Assembly: GCA_963772595.1 (NCBI GenBank)
Contig: CAVYXZ010000008.1
Location: 1-64,000, forward strand
DNA length: 64,000 nucleotides
Direction: 5' to 3'
DNA from: CAVYXZ01 sp963772595
GTDB lineage: Bacteria; Chloroflexota; Anaerolineae; Aggregatilineales; Phototrophicaceae
This document shows, one piece after another, positions 7,156-16,187 of the stretch. The position numbers were made by a program, and so were the translations under genes. Every line of letters begins with the position of its first letter. The first letter of the stretch is position 1. The notes under the pieces are model-generated. The model had not been told where the DNA came from. It saw only the letters and a program-made list of their open reading frames with translations, and made no database searches.

Positions 7156-8460
7156 ATGTCTTCTGATAGGGTTACGAGTGTCGCAGCGGATCAATTTCAG
7201 GCTTGCACGGATCATAAGAAATTGGTTTTGCTTTATCCCTGGTCTGGATTCAGAAATGCATTCCTGGCCTATTTCTTAAAAGCTGAAGATGCACGCTTTC
7301 TATATTGTCGTCTGAGCGGGGCAGAGCTGCCCCTGGAAGACTGGCTCAAGCAGGTCGCTGCTAGCCTGGACAGGGTGCAGGAGGGCCTCGCCAGCCAGTT
7401 GAGTGCCTCTCTCCCTCAGGGAGATCCGGCGCAGTGGGGCGAGGCGCTGGTGGCTGACCTGGCGGCATATCAAAGCGGTGACGCGCTGGTCCTGGTGATC
7501 GACGAGTTCGACCGTACTGTATCAGATGACCGGCTGCGGCAGTGGATTAATGCCCTGGTGGGCGCGCTGCCCGATGGGATTCAACTGGTCTTCAGTGGCC
7601 GAAGCTTCGCCCGTGAACCCTGGTACGATGCCTTAGCTGCCGGTGAAATCTGCGTGCTTGGGACCGAGCAGCGCGAGACCCACGTGATGTTTACAATCGA
7701 AGATAAAGCCCGCCCTCAGCTTGAAGTCTATGCCTTCGGGCGCGGGCATGTGCTGGTGAACGGGCGCGAAATTGTCCAGTGGGACGGCGCGCTGCCGCGT
7801 AACCTGTTGTTCTACCTGATGGATCATCCGCTGGCGACCCGCGACGAAATCTTCGCCGTTTTCTGGCCGAATCTGGCCGTGAAGGAAGCGACGAACGTTT
7901 TTCACGTGACCAAGCGCAAAATTGGTGAACAACTCAGCATGATGGTCGCTGCTGGGGGCAATTATGAATTGACCCAGTACAAGAGCGGCTTCTATATCCC
8001 CAGCGAAAAGCTCCGGCGGCATTATGATGTAACAGAATTTCTGACGGCCTTAGAGCAGTCTGCGCTGGCAATCAACGATGATAAAGAAGAAGCGGCTTTG
8101 GCACGAGCCATTGCCCAATATCGAGGCCCCTTCCTGAGCACTGTGTCGATGGATTGGAGCCGGGAACGGGCCGAGGAGTTGAAGCAGTCCTATGTCCAGG
8201 CCCTGGTGAGCATGGCGCGGCTGCATAAACGCAACAATGACTGGCAGCCTGCGCTGGGATTCTTCATCCGTGCTTTGAGAGAGGTGCCGGAACGCGAAGA
8301 CATTCACCGCGAAGTGATGAATATCTATCTCCAGCAGCAGCGCTATGATGACGCCGCCCACCAGTACCGGACACTTGAAACCATTGTGAACGATACCCTC
8401 CAGATCGCACCGGATCCTGAAACGCAGGAGTTGTTTGAACTGGTCCAGGCCAATCGCTGA
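7156..8460 (+). CDS. BTAD-family transcriptional regulator with degenerate ATPase-like N-terminus
   Basis: 434 residues in three parts. Residues 1-170 resemble a STAND ATPase core: the Walker B-like LVLVIDEFDRT is kept, but the P-loop position (LVLLYPWSGFRNAF) has no GKT. Then comes a winged-helix DNA-binding domain (EVYAFGRGHVLVNG, DEIFAVFWPN, NVFHVTKRKIGEQL), and residues from about 295 form a bacterial transcriptional activator domain with TPR-like helices (YDVTEFLTALEQ, FFIRALREVPERED). This order is reversed relative to classical SARPs such as AfsR. It probably activates neighbouring genes after binding a ligand or partner; targets are unknown. It follows the GluRS-like gene by 112 bp with its own possible promoter. 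Confidence 0.75.
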   Translation: MSSDRVTSVAADQFQACTDHKKLVLLYPWSGFRNAFLAYFLKAEDARFLYCRLSGAELPLEDWLKQVAASLDRVQEGLASQLSASLPQGDPAQWGEALVADLAAYQSGDALVLVIDEFDRTVSDDRLRQWINALVGALPDGIQLVFSGRSFAREPWYDALAAGEICVLGTEQRETHVMFTIEDKARPQLEVYAFGRGHVLVNGREIVQWDGALPRNLLFYLMDHPLATRDEIFAVFWPNLAVKEATNVFHVTKRKIGEQLSMMVAAGGNYELTQYKSGFYIPSEKLRRHYDVTEFLTALEQSALAINDDKEEAALARAIAQYRGPFLSTVSMDWSRERAEELKQSYVQALVSMARLHKRNNDWQPALGFFIRALREVPEREDIHREVMNIYLQQQRYDDAAHQYRTLETIVNDTLQIAPDPETQELFELVQANR

Positions 8461-8559
8461 GCGCAGCAGGCATTTCCTCGTAAAAAAGACGAAGACGACC
8501 TTGCAGGCCGCCATAGGCAAGGGTATCGTCATCATTCAACAGCATACGGGCTGGCAACC

Positions 8560-10286
8560 ATGAGACATTTGTTATCGTACTTGCGGCCCTATTGGAAAGC
8601 CGCCCTGATTGCGCCGCTGCTGATGGTCCTGGAAGTGGCGATGGATCTGATGCAGCCGCGTATGATGCAGCGCATCATCGACCAGGGCATTCGCCTCGGC
8701 GATCAGACGCTGGTGCTGCAAACCGGGGCCATTATGGTCGTGTTTGCGCTTGTGGGGCGCAGTGGGGGGCATTGGCTGCGCGTTTTTCGCCGTACGCGCC
8801 TCTATCAACACCGGCACCGACCTGCGCAGCGCCGTCTATCGCAAGATCAGCACACTCTCCTTCGGCAATCTGGATACCTTCGGCACCGGGCAGTTGGTGA
8901 CGCGCCTGACTAATGATGTGACTCAGGTGCAGGACGTCATCATGATAAGCCTGCGCGTCCTGGTGCGGGTGCCTCTGATCGGCGTCGGCAGCATGGTGAT
9001 GGCCTTCCTGACCAGCCCGCAGTTGGCGCTGGTGGCGCTGCCGCTGGTGCTGCCGGTCATGCTGATGCTGTGGTGGGTCGTGCGGCGGGCGCACCCGCGC
9101 TACATGCAGGTGCAGCGCAGCCTGGACCGCATCAACACAGTCATTCAGGAGAACCTGGCCGGGGTGCGGGTGATTAAAGCCTTTGTGCGCGAGCAGCACG
9201 AAAAAGAGCGCTTTGGCGAGGCCAACACCGCCCTGGTGAGCAGTTCAGTCCGCGCGATGGACCTGACTTCGGTGATCCAGCCGGTCATGCTGCTGCTGCT
9301 GACGGTGGGGACGACGGCGGTGCTGTGGTTGGGCGGTATCAACGTGGCCGAGGCGGATCTGACGACCGGCGAGATTATCGCCGTGATTACCTACCTGTCG
9401 CAGATGCTCTCGACGCTGGTCTCGGTCAGTATGCTGCTTAATGCGCATCGCGCGGGCGCAGGCCTCTGCCGAGCGTATCGTCGAGGTGCTGAACACGCGT
9501 GCCGGAGGTGCAGGATCGCCCGGATGCTCTTGCAGGACTTTCAGGCGCGTGGCCGGGTGGCCTTCGAGCATGTGACCTTCGGTTATGGCGAGCCGGTGCT
9601 GAAGGACGTCAGCTTCGTGGCTGAGCCGGGGCAGACGGTCGCCATACTGGGCACGACCGGCTCCGGCAAGACCAGTCTGGTGCATCTCATCCCGCGTTTT
9701 TACGATGTCAACGCCGGGCGCGTCACGATTGACGGCATCGACGTGCGCGACATCAGCCAGGCGGCGCTGCGCGGGCAGATGAGCATTGCGCTGCAAGAAG
9801 CGGTGCTGTTTTCCGGCACGGTCGCCGAGAACATCCGCCAGGGCAATGCCGGACGCCGACGATGCTGCAGCTCGAAGCCGCCGCCCAGACGGCGCAGGCG
9901 GAAGAGTTCATCGACCATCTGCCGGAGGGCTACGCCACTCAGCTCGGCCAGCGCGGAGTCAACCTCTCCGGTGGGCAGAAGCAGCGGCTGGCGATTGCGC
10001 GCGCGCTGGTGCGCCAACCGGCCATTCTGATCCTGGATGACAGCACCAGCGCGGTCGATATGGAGACCGAGAGCCGCTTGCAGCGAGGCCCTGAGCCGCT
10101 ATATGGGCCACTGTACGTCTTTCGTGGTGGCGCAGCGCATCAGCACCGTGCTGAGCGCCGATAAAATCCTGGTGCTGGACGATGGGCAGTCTGGTCGCGG
10201 AAGGCCCGCACGAAGAACTGATTCAATCCAGCCCGGTCTATCGCCAGATTTACGAATTGCAGCTTGGAGAGCCGGAACATGTCTAA
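8560..10286 (+). pseudogene. ABC exporter half-transporter (first of pair), several frameshifts
   Basis: Read across frames this is a normal ABC type I exporter of about 575 residues. The transmembrane domain begins at RHLLSYLRPYWKAALIAP (8560) and runs through TRLTNDVTQVQDVI. The nucleotide-binding domain has Walker A GTTGSGKT, signature NLSGGQKQRLAIARAL and Walker B AILILDDSTSAVD. It ends in QLGEPEHV at 10286. Frame changes occur near 8750 (in GGGG/GGGGGG runs), 9440, 9505, 9855, 10085 and 10200. All core motifs survive, which suits recent damage or sequencing indels. Together with the next gene it would form a heterodimeric exporter; the substrate is unknown. Confidence 0.8.
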
Positions 10287-12108
10287 GCCAGCCGCCCCTG
10301 AAATTCGCCTGGGTCCGCAGCGCGGCGTGCCCGGTGCGCCGACCGCGCGCGTCAAGGATGCACCGGGCACGCTGCGCCGTCTGTGGGGTTATCTGGCCCG
10401 GCAGCGCAGGCTGCTCTTTGGTGGTGGTGCTGCTGGTGGCGCTGGCGACGGCCTTCAACCTCGCCGTTCCCTATCTGATCGGCGTCGCCATCGACCGTTA
10501 CATTATCCCGTCGGCGATCTCCCCGGCCTGGCGCAGGTCGTCCTGCTCATGCTGGTGATTGCGGTCGGCTATGGCGCGGTCACCTGGCTGCATCTGATGC
10601 TGATGAACCGCGTCTCGCAGTACACCGTGCGCGATATGCGGCGAGATCTGTTCGACAAGCTCCAGACGCTGCCGCTGCGCTTCTTCGACCAGCGCCCGCA
10701 CGGCGAGTTGATGAGCTACCTGACCAACGACGTGGAGAACATCAGCATCGTCCTGGCCGAAAATGTGACCACCTTTCTATCCAGCCTGCTGATCGTGATC
10801 GGCATGGTGATGCTGATGCTGCTCATCAACGTGCCGCTGGCGATTGCAAGCATTCTTATCGTACCGGCGACGATTGCTTTTACCCGCTTCGTGGCGAGCC
10901 ACACGCGCAAAGGCTTCCGCGACCAGCAGGAGGCGCTGTCGCAGCTCAACGGGCAGGTCGAGGAGACCATCACCGGCGGCAAGGTCATCCGCGCTTATGG
11001 GCAGGAGCAGGCCAGCATCGAGGATTTCATCGCCAAAAACGAGGCGCTGCGGAAGGCCAGCACCTATGCCCAGACCTACGGCGGCCTGATGGGGCCGGGC
11101 AACAACATGATCTACAACCTGGGCTTCGTGTTGATCGCCAGCGCGGGCGGCTGGCTGGCGCTGCACGATATGGCGACGGTCGGCGTGATCGCCACGTTCT
11201 TAACCTACACGCAGCAGCTTCGCCGTCCGATGGGCGATCTCTCGAACATGTTCAACACCATTCAGTCGGCGCTGGCAGGCGCGGAACGGGTCTTCGGCAT
11301 TCTGGACGAGGCCGCTGAGATCGCCAATGCGCCGGATGCGCAAGCGCTGGACCAGGTCGAAGGAGCGGTCGATTTCGAGGACGTGTCTTTCGGTTATCGC
11401 GCGGATATGCCGGTGCTCAAACAGGTCAGCCTGGATGCGCCGCCGGGCAAGACCTTCGCGCTGGTGGGGCCGACCGGCGCGGGCAAGACGACGGTCATCA
11501 ACCTGCTGTCGCGCTTCTACGATATTGATTCGGGCAGTATCCGCCTGGATGGTCAGGATATTCGCGGCCTGAATAAGTACGATCTGCGCCGCTGCCTGGG
11601 CATTGTGCTGCAAGACAGCTTCCTGTTTTCCGAAACGGTAATGGAGAACATCCGCTATGGGCGGCTAAACGCCACTGACGAGGAGGTCATCGCTGCCGCA
11701 AAGCTGGCGAATGCCGATCATTTCATCTCGCGGCTGCCGCATGGCTACCAGGAAATGCTCTCCGAACGGGCGGAAAACCTCAGCCAGGGCCAGCGCCAAC
11801 TGCTGGCGATTGCGCGCGCCATCCTGGCCGACCCGGCGATCCTGATCCTCGACGAGGCGACCAGCAGCGTCGATACGCGCACGGAGATCCACGTGCAGCA
11901 GGCGATGGCGCGGCTCATGCACGGGCGCACCAGCTTCGTCATCGCGCACCGGCTGAGTACCATCCGTAAGGCCGACCAGATCCTCTTTATCCGTGACGGC
12001 GAGATTGTGGAGCGCGGCACCCATGAGGAACTGCTGGCGAAGGAGGGGCACTATTACCGCCTCTACACCAGCCAGTTCAAGGCTAACGCGACCCCCGTCG
12101 GCGACTGA
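10279..12108 (+). CDS. ABC exporter half-transporter (second of pair), two compensating frameshifts
   Basis: About 609 residues, starting at ATG 10279, which overlaps the end of the first half-transporter by 8 bases. MSYLTNDVENIS lies in the membrane domain. The ATPase domain has VGPTGAGKT, ENLSQGQRQLLAIARA, AILILDEATSSVDT and the H-loop FVIAHRLSTI. Between about 10421 and 10510 the frame is wrong: the open frame reads an Arg/Gly-rich string, whereas the other frame gives the expected membrane helix VVVLLVALATAFNLAVPYL. Two opposite indels bracket this segment. Here the consensus signature differs from its partner (SQGQ rather than SGGQ), as in asymmetric heterodimeric exporters. Confidence 0.8.
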   Translation: MSKPAAPEIRLGPQRGVPGAPTARVKDAPGTLRRLWGYLARQRRLLFGGGAAGGAGDGLQPRRSLSDRRRHRPLHYPVGDLPGLAQVVLLMLVIAVGYGAVTWLHLMLMNRVSQYTVRDMRRDLFDKLQTLPLRFFDQRPHGELMSYLTNDVENISIVLAENVTTFLSSLLIVIGMVMLMLLINVPLAIASILIVPATIAFTRFVASHTRKGFRDQQEALSQLNGQVEETITGGKVIRAYGQEQASIEDFIAKNEALRKASTYAQTYGGLMGPGNNMIYNLGFVLIASAGGWLALHDMATVGVIATFLTYTQQLRRPMGDLSNMFNTIQSALAGAERVFGILDEAAEIANAPDAQALDQVEGAVDFEDVSFGYRADMPVLKQVSLDAPPGKTFALVGPTGAGKTTVINLLSRFYDIDSGSIRLDGQDIRGLNKYDLRRCLGIVLQDSFLFSETVMENIRYGRLNATDEEVIAAAKLANADHFISRLPHGYQEMLSERAENLSQGQRQLLAIARAILADPAILILDEATSSVDTRTEIHVQQAMARLMHGRTSFVIAHRLSTIRKADQILFIRDGEIVERGTHEELLAKEGHYYRLYTSQFKANATPVGD

Positions 12109-12111
12109 GCT

Positions 12112-12490
12112 TACTCGGCCTTGAGCGCCAGCACGGTGGTCACGCAGCGAGGGCCAAAGCGAAGAGCGCCAGTTCCGGCTGAATCACGATCAGCGAGCCG
12201 TTCAACTGCGACAGATCCAGGTTGATAAAGCCCAGGTTTGTGCTGCCGCCGATCAAGCCGACCAGCCCGGCTTCAATCAGGTGGATGGTCAGGATGTCTT
12301 GATCCGTCGCCCCGACTGCCTTCATCAGGCCGATCTCGTGCCTGCGTTCGAGGATTGCCATTGTCATCGTATTGGCGACGGCGAAGGCCGCCATCAGCGC
12401 CGCTACCCAGACCCACTGGCGTTTCTGCGGCAGGTGCCGGAAAAATGCGCCCGGCTGGGCGAAAAGCGTCAGGATTCGGCTGATGGTCCC
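12112..12490 (-). pseudogene. Chimeric fragment: Yip1-like N-terminus joined to FtsX/MacB permease C-terminus
   Basis: On the minus strand, 12481-12380 encodes ISRILTLFAQPGAFFRHL and a hydrophobic run, like the start of a Yip1-type membrane protein (tentative). It then continues without a break into VANTMTMAILERRHEIGLMK and VGATDQDILTIHLIEAGL (12379 downward), typical of the last third of an FtsX/MacB ABC permease. The final residues VTTVLALKAE, ending at 12112, need one more frame change. No start codon fits. The two halves belong to different families, so this is a deletion junction or an assembly join, not a working gene. Confidence 0.55.
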
Positions 12491-12516
12491 CTGAGCTGGC
12501 TGGGGCCTGTTCGCAA

Positions 12517-12745
12517 GTGATATGCAATACGGCAGTTTCCGGGGTCGGTGGTTTTCTCTACCTGACGCGCGAGATCGCTGCCCCCAGCCAGAATGTGCAG
12601 ACCAGCGTGCAGCAGCTTGACGCCTCGGACGGCGCGGTTGTCTTTCGCATCGTGCAGGATGAATCTCAGGCGATTTACGAGATTGCGGAGGTGCTGAACG
12701 GGAACGATAAGCTGGTTCAGGGTACGACGGACCAGGTTGCGGGCG
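12517..12745 (+). pseudogene. YceI-domain protein, N-terminal fragment
   Basis: GVGGFLYLTREIAAPSQ is the end of a membrane anchor. VVFRIVQDESQAIYEI and LVQGTTDQVAGDI are the first strands of a YceI-like lipocalin-fold domain that binds polyisoprenoid lipids in relatives. After TTDQVAG the YceI sequence stops and intradiol dioxygenase sequence begins in another frame. Both ends are incomplete: the signal-anchor start and more than half of the domain are missing. Confidence 0.55.
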
Positions 12746-13417
12746 ACATTTTACTTTGTCGATGACCAGTTGAATCGTTTTGACATCCGTGTCGATCCCA
12801 GCGATGACTCGATCAAGGCGGGGCTGCCGCCGCACCTGATCTTCCGGGTCACAGACGTAACTGGCGGGACCTGCGCGCCGCTGAAAGACGCTCAGGTGGA
12901 TGTCTGGCATTGTGATGCCGCAGGGGTCTACTCCGACGTTTCTGATCCTGTCTTCGATACCGCCGGGCAGATGTGGCTGCGCGGTTATCAGGTAACCGAC
13001 GACAGCGGCATGGCCGAGTTCCTGACCATTGTCCCCGGCTGGTATTCAGGCCGGACGGTGCATATCCACTTCAAAATCCGTACGGTGGGTACCGACGGGC
13101 AGAGCTATGAATACACCTCGCAGCTCTTCTTTGATCCGGCGGTGATCGAGCAAATCTACGCTGAGGATCCCTATGCTGCCAGAGGACTGCCGAATACGTC
13201 CAACGAAGCGGATGGCATCTACCAGGAAAGCGAAGGCTTGCTGACTCTGGTGCTGGTCCCGCTGGAAGCCGAGGAACTCGACACCCTCGACGTCGAGGCC
13301 GGCTATTCCGCGACCTTCGACATCGGTCTGAACTTGAGCGATACCGTCGTCGGCGCGAGCGACAGCGCGAGCGGCGGTCCGGGTGGGCCACCCCCCGGTG
13401 GACGTTCCAATACCTGA
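12746..13417 (+). CDS. Intradiol ring-cleavage dioxygenase-like protein, N-terminus missing
   Basis: The sequence begins inside the family at FYFVDDQLNRFDIRVDPSDD and continues with VDVWHCDAAGVYSDV and VPGWYSGRTVHIHFKI. All four non-haem iron ligands of the protocatechuate 3,4-dioxygenase/catechol 1,2-dioxygenase fold are present: Tyr in GVYS, Tyr in GWYSG and both His in HIH. Related proteins are exported and begin with a Tat signal and an LTPEQTEGPYY motif, both lost here; the open frame can only start with a TTG at 12737. The tail is Gly/Pro-rich. The catalytic module is intact, but without its leader it may be dead. It abuts the YceI fragment directly. Confidence 0.7.
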   Translation, partial: TFYFVDDQLNRFDIRVDPSDDSIKAGLPPHLIFRVTDVTGGTCAPLKDAQVDVWHCDAAGVYSDVSDPVFDTAGQMWLRGYQVTDDSGMAEFLTIVPGWYSGRTVHIHFKIRTVGTDGQSYEYTSQLFFDPAVIEQIYAEDPYAARGLPNTSNEADGIYQESEGLLTLVLVPLEAEELDTLDVEAGYSATFDIGLNLSDTVVGASDSASGGPGGPPPGGRSNT

Positions 13418-13559
13418 GCGATCTATGCGAATGGCAGGCTGATGCCGCGAGCGGCCATTCCTTCAGGATGTCCTAAGCCGGGTTTAAGGACATCTGCTAA
13501 ACTCACAGGAGCACTGCGCCACGACCCAATTCCCATATCCTAGATCAGGCGGAGAAAGC

Positions 13560-14942
13560 ATGTCTAAAGTTCAAACTCGACTGACGATTACCCTGTTGTT
13601 TACAGCCCTCGCCATGCTGGCCTACTTCGGGACGAATCTGCTCAGTGGCCCGGTCGCCTTTTTATATCGTGATGCCAGCGGCTTCAGCGCCGCGACCGGC
13701 GTGGCGCAGGCGGCAGCGCTGCTGGCGGTGGCGGGGCTGTTCCTGTCGGGATTCTTCATTGCGGTCCCGGCAGCGCTTCAGCCCGCGTCCTGGCTGCGCA
13801 AAGTGCTGTATATCCTGCCGCTTTACTTGTTGAGCTTCACCCTGGTGGGCATTATCGCCACCCGGCTGGGTGTCGGCACGGTTGGCATTCTGCTCAACGT
13901 GACAGGGGTCGGGCCGGTTACACTGGCGACGGCCTGGCTGGCGGTGGGTGCTGTGCTCGCTGTCCTGGCCGTGGGGATCGCATCTGCGCGGGTCCATCTG
14001 CGCGGCAGAGTGGTGCGGGCTGCCGGGATCGTTGCGTCGGCGGCCAGTGCGTTGAGCATGATCGCGGCGGTCGCTATGTTTGCCAGTATCGTTATCATCT
14101 CCACCAACGAACCGGCGTCTTTTGGCTTTCGTGGCCCTGGGGCCGGGGGATTGCCGCCCGCCAATGAGGCGCAGGCCCCTGCATCCACGCCGGAAGTCGC
14201 GCCAGGCGATCAGGCACCAGCTGCTACCCAGGCCGCTCCGCAGCAGTCCGCCGGTCCGACAAATCAAGGCACAGGACCAAGTGAGGGTGATCGGCAGCGT
14301 CCTGAAGGTGGCCCGGAAGGCCAGTTCCCAGGTAGTCCTGGTGGCGGGCAGCCTGACTTTGCCAGCCGCTACACCCTAGGCGGCGGTCTGATGATCGTCT
14401 TTGCCCTCATCGGCCTCATTGGTGGCGGAGTGACTCTGCTGATTCTGCGCGGTCTGCGTCCTGGCAGTCGTCCCGCCGAGGCAGGAACCGCCGGGCGAGA
14501 GATTACGAAGGCGCTGGGCAGTGCGGTAGCGCTCACGCTGGTGCTGCTGGCGGTCGCGCAGCTTGGGCAGGTGCCTCACGACAACCCGCCCGTGCTGAGC
14601 GAAATCACCTGGGATTCGCCACAAACGGAGGCTCTGGTCAACCGCGCCTGCATGGACTGTCACAGCAACGAGACGACCTGGCCCTGGTATGCCTACATCG
14701 CCCCGTCGTCCTGGCTGACCAGCCTGCATGTGACAAGCGCGCGCCAGCAGTTTAACCTTTCCGATCTGGACAGTTTGCCTGCCTTCCGGCGTAACAATAT
14801 CGCTGAGAACATGGCCGATCAGATTCGTTCTGGCACGATGCCGCCCCAGGATTACCTCATCCTGCATCCTGATGCACGTCTCACCGAGGCCGAAAAGCAG
14901 CAGTTGATTGAGGGTCTGCAAAAGAGCCTGGCACAGTCGTAA
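13560..14942 (+). CDS. Multi-pass membrane protein with C-terminal haem-binding domain
   Basis: 460 residues. Several membrane helices fill residues 1-190, followed by a Pro/Gln/Gly-rich linker (about 195-270), another helix pair, and a C-terminal haem-binding domain with CMDCHSNETTWPWYAYIAP and later SGTMPPQDYLILHPDA. This is the domain found in small c-type haem proteins; CxxCH at about residue 363 would bind haem covalently outside the membrane. ATG at 13560 has GGCGGAGA just upstream. The same haem domain recurs alone in the gene at 48.1 kb. Role probably in electron transfer or redox sensing; partner unknown. Confidence 0.75.
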   Translation: MSKVQTRLTITLLFTALAMLAYFGTNLLSGPVAFLYRDASGFSAATGVAQAAALLAVAGLFLSGFFIAVPAALQPASWLRKVLYILPLYLLSFTLVGIIATRLGVGTVGILLNVTGVGPVTLATAWLAVGAVLAVLAVGIASARVHLRGRVVRAAGIVASAASALSMIAAVAMFASIVIISTNEPASFGFRGPGAGGLPPANEAQAPASTPEVAPGDQAPAATQAAPQQSAGPTNQGTGPSEGDRQRPEGGPEGQFPGSPGGGQPDFASRYTLGGGLMIVFALIGLIGGGVTLLILRGLRPGSRPAEAGTAGREITKALGSAVALTLVLLAVAQLGQVPHDNPPVLSEITWDSPQTEALVNRACMDCHSNETTWPWYAYIAPSSWLTSLHVTSARQQFNLSDLDSLPAFRRNNIAENMADQIRSGTMPPQDYLILHPDARLTEAEKQQLIEGLQKSLAQS

Positions 14943-14999
14943 TCATCAATACAGGCAAAAGACGGAGGGCAGCGTGCCTGCTTCGTGGGACGCTGTCCT

Positions 15000-15545
15000 C
15001 GATCCCCTGCACCCCGTCCAATAAATTCCTGCGGTAAGGACACAACATGTTGTGCAGAGGTCCAGGATGCGCCTCGACGATGGATTTGGCGATTGCCAGC
15101 CCCTCGCCGGATTCGCCCTGGCTGCCATGCCGCGATTCCTCAATGCGGCAGAAGCGCTCGAAGATATTGCCGAGCTTATCGGCAGGGATGCCTGCGCCGG
15201 TGTCGGTCACGCTCAATTGAAAGGTGTTGCCTTTAAGGCGTTCGAGCAGGTCGCTGCGCGAAAAGACCTGCCCCGGCGATTCCAGCAGCGCTGTGAGCAT
15301 ATCGAATCGTGCAGCACATCGGCGGAGGGCGCGTCCTGATAGGCCCGGCGCAGCATAGCCCGGATGCGCGCAACCAGCTCCGCCATGCCAAAGGGCTTGA
15401 TGACGTAGTCGTCCGCCCCCAGTTCCAGGCCGATGACCTTGTCGGTCTCCTCGACCTTGGCCGTCAGCATAATCACCGGCGTGTTGCGTTCGCGGCGAAA
15501 GTGCCGCATGAACTCGTAGCCATCCATTTCCGGCATCATAATGTC
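15000..15545 (-). pseudogene. Response regulator and histidine kinase remnants fused by deletions
   Basis: Minus strand, in order: a receiver-domain piece (MMPEMDGYEFMRHFRRERN, VIMLTAKVEETDKV, LGADDYVIKPFGMAELVAR) that lacks its first strands; then a frame change and a short piece of a winged-helix output domain (LTALLESPGQVFSRSDLLER); then directly the ATP-binding end of a histidine kinase (SVTDTGAGIPADKLGNIFER, GLAIAKSIVEAHPG). The middle of the regulator and nearly all of the kinase are absent. This is a decayed or misassembled two-component pair. It converges on the haem-domain gene. Confidence 0.75.
15041..15054. repeat. Palindrome related to the 60.4 kb repeat
   Basis: CACAACATGTTGTG is a perfect palindrome. 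With its flanks (GGACACAACATG...) it resembles the GGGCACGACATGTCGTGCCC repeat at 60391, differing by paired changes. It lies within the kinase remnant. Confidence 0.4.
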
Positions 15546-15890
15546 AGAATCGTTCTTGCCATTGCGCTGCTCGCTTTCCCTTCCCGGTGACCATCCTTAT
15601 CATAGTGCAAAATGACCACCGATCTATCATGCTAGCGACATGCTGTGCAGAAATTGTTCAGACGCTGTGGAAAAGCTGCGGACTTTGGCTGCCGTTGTGA
15701 TATCTGTTCATTTTAATACGGCAATCTATACGAATTTTCGATTTGGAGCGCGGATTGTTGCATTTTTATGGCAAAACGTATAAAATGCTCGCGTGTTACT
15801 TGGGGCAATGTAAGGGCCTCATTATACGTTGTATAAATTGTAAAGACATCGCTGAAGCCTACATCGGAAGATACGAAGAGGATTTTATTG
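15546..15890. other. Intergenic region, AT-rich toward its right end
   Basis: No convincing gene. From about 15700 the sequence is AT-rich and contains promoter-like boxes (TTGTTG, 18 bases, TATAAA at about 15778; a second TATAAA near 15833), which could serve the small zinc-ribbon gene. An open frame at 15743-15949 overlaps that gene in another frame and shows no family features. Confidence 0.4.
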
Positions 15891-16067
15891 ATGACTGGTT
15901 ATTGCAAACACTGCCACTGCTCACATTCAGCCTGGACCCGGCTGAATAACGGTTTTATCTGTGGGCGCTGTGGATCGCGCGAACGGGATTTGCGCGTGCG
16001 GCCCATTCTGGTTCGAGTCGAGACAGCGGCAGCCAGGCGTTACCAGGGGGATTCGCGGCTTTCCTGA
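15891..16067 (+). CDS. 58-residue zinc-ribbon mini-protein
   Basis: ATG at 15891 follows GAAGAGG by nine bases. The product begins MTGYCKHCHCSHSAWTRL and continues FICGRCGSRERDLRVRP. Two CxxC pairs about 22 residues apart suit one structural zinc site. The basic C-terminal half could bind nucleic acid. No family is recognised and it is short enough to be missed by gene callers. It is followed by 120 bp and the histidine phosphatase pair. Confidence 0.5.
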   Translation: MTGYCKHCHCSHSAWTRLNNGFICGRCGSRERDLRVRPILVRVETAAARRYQGDSRLS

Positions 16068-16187
16068 AGCGTTAACATAATACACCCTATAAATTGATCC
16101 AGTTCCGCTTTCATCTTTGATACAATCGGGAGCCGCCGTCTGTGCGCGGCTTTGTGTTTGACATTGCGGACCCAACTGGAGTGTATT

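Noticed and set aside
15743..15949. 68-residue open frame overlapping the zinc-ribbon gene
   Set aside because: No ribosome-binding site or motif; the other frame has both a ribosome-binding site and paired CxxC motifs.
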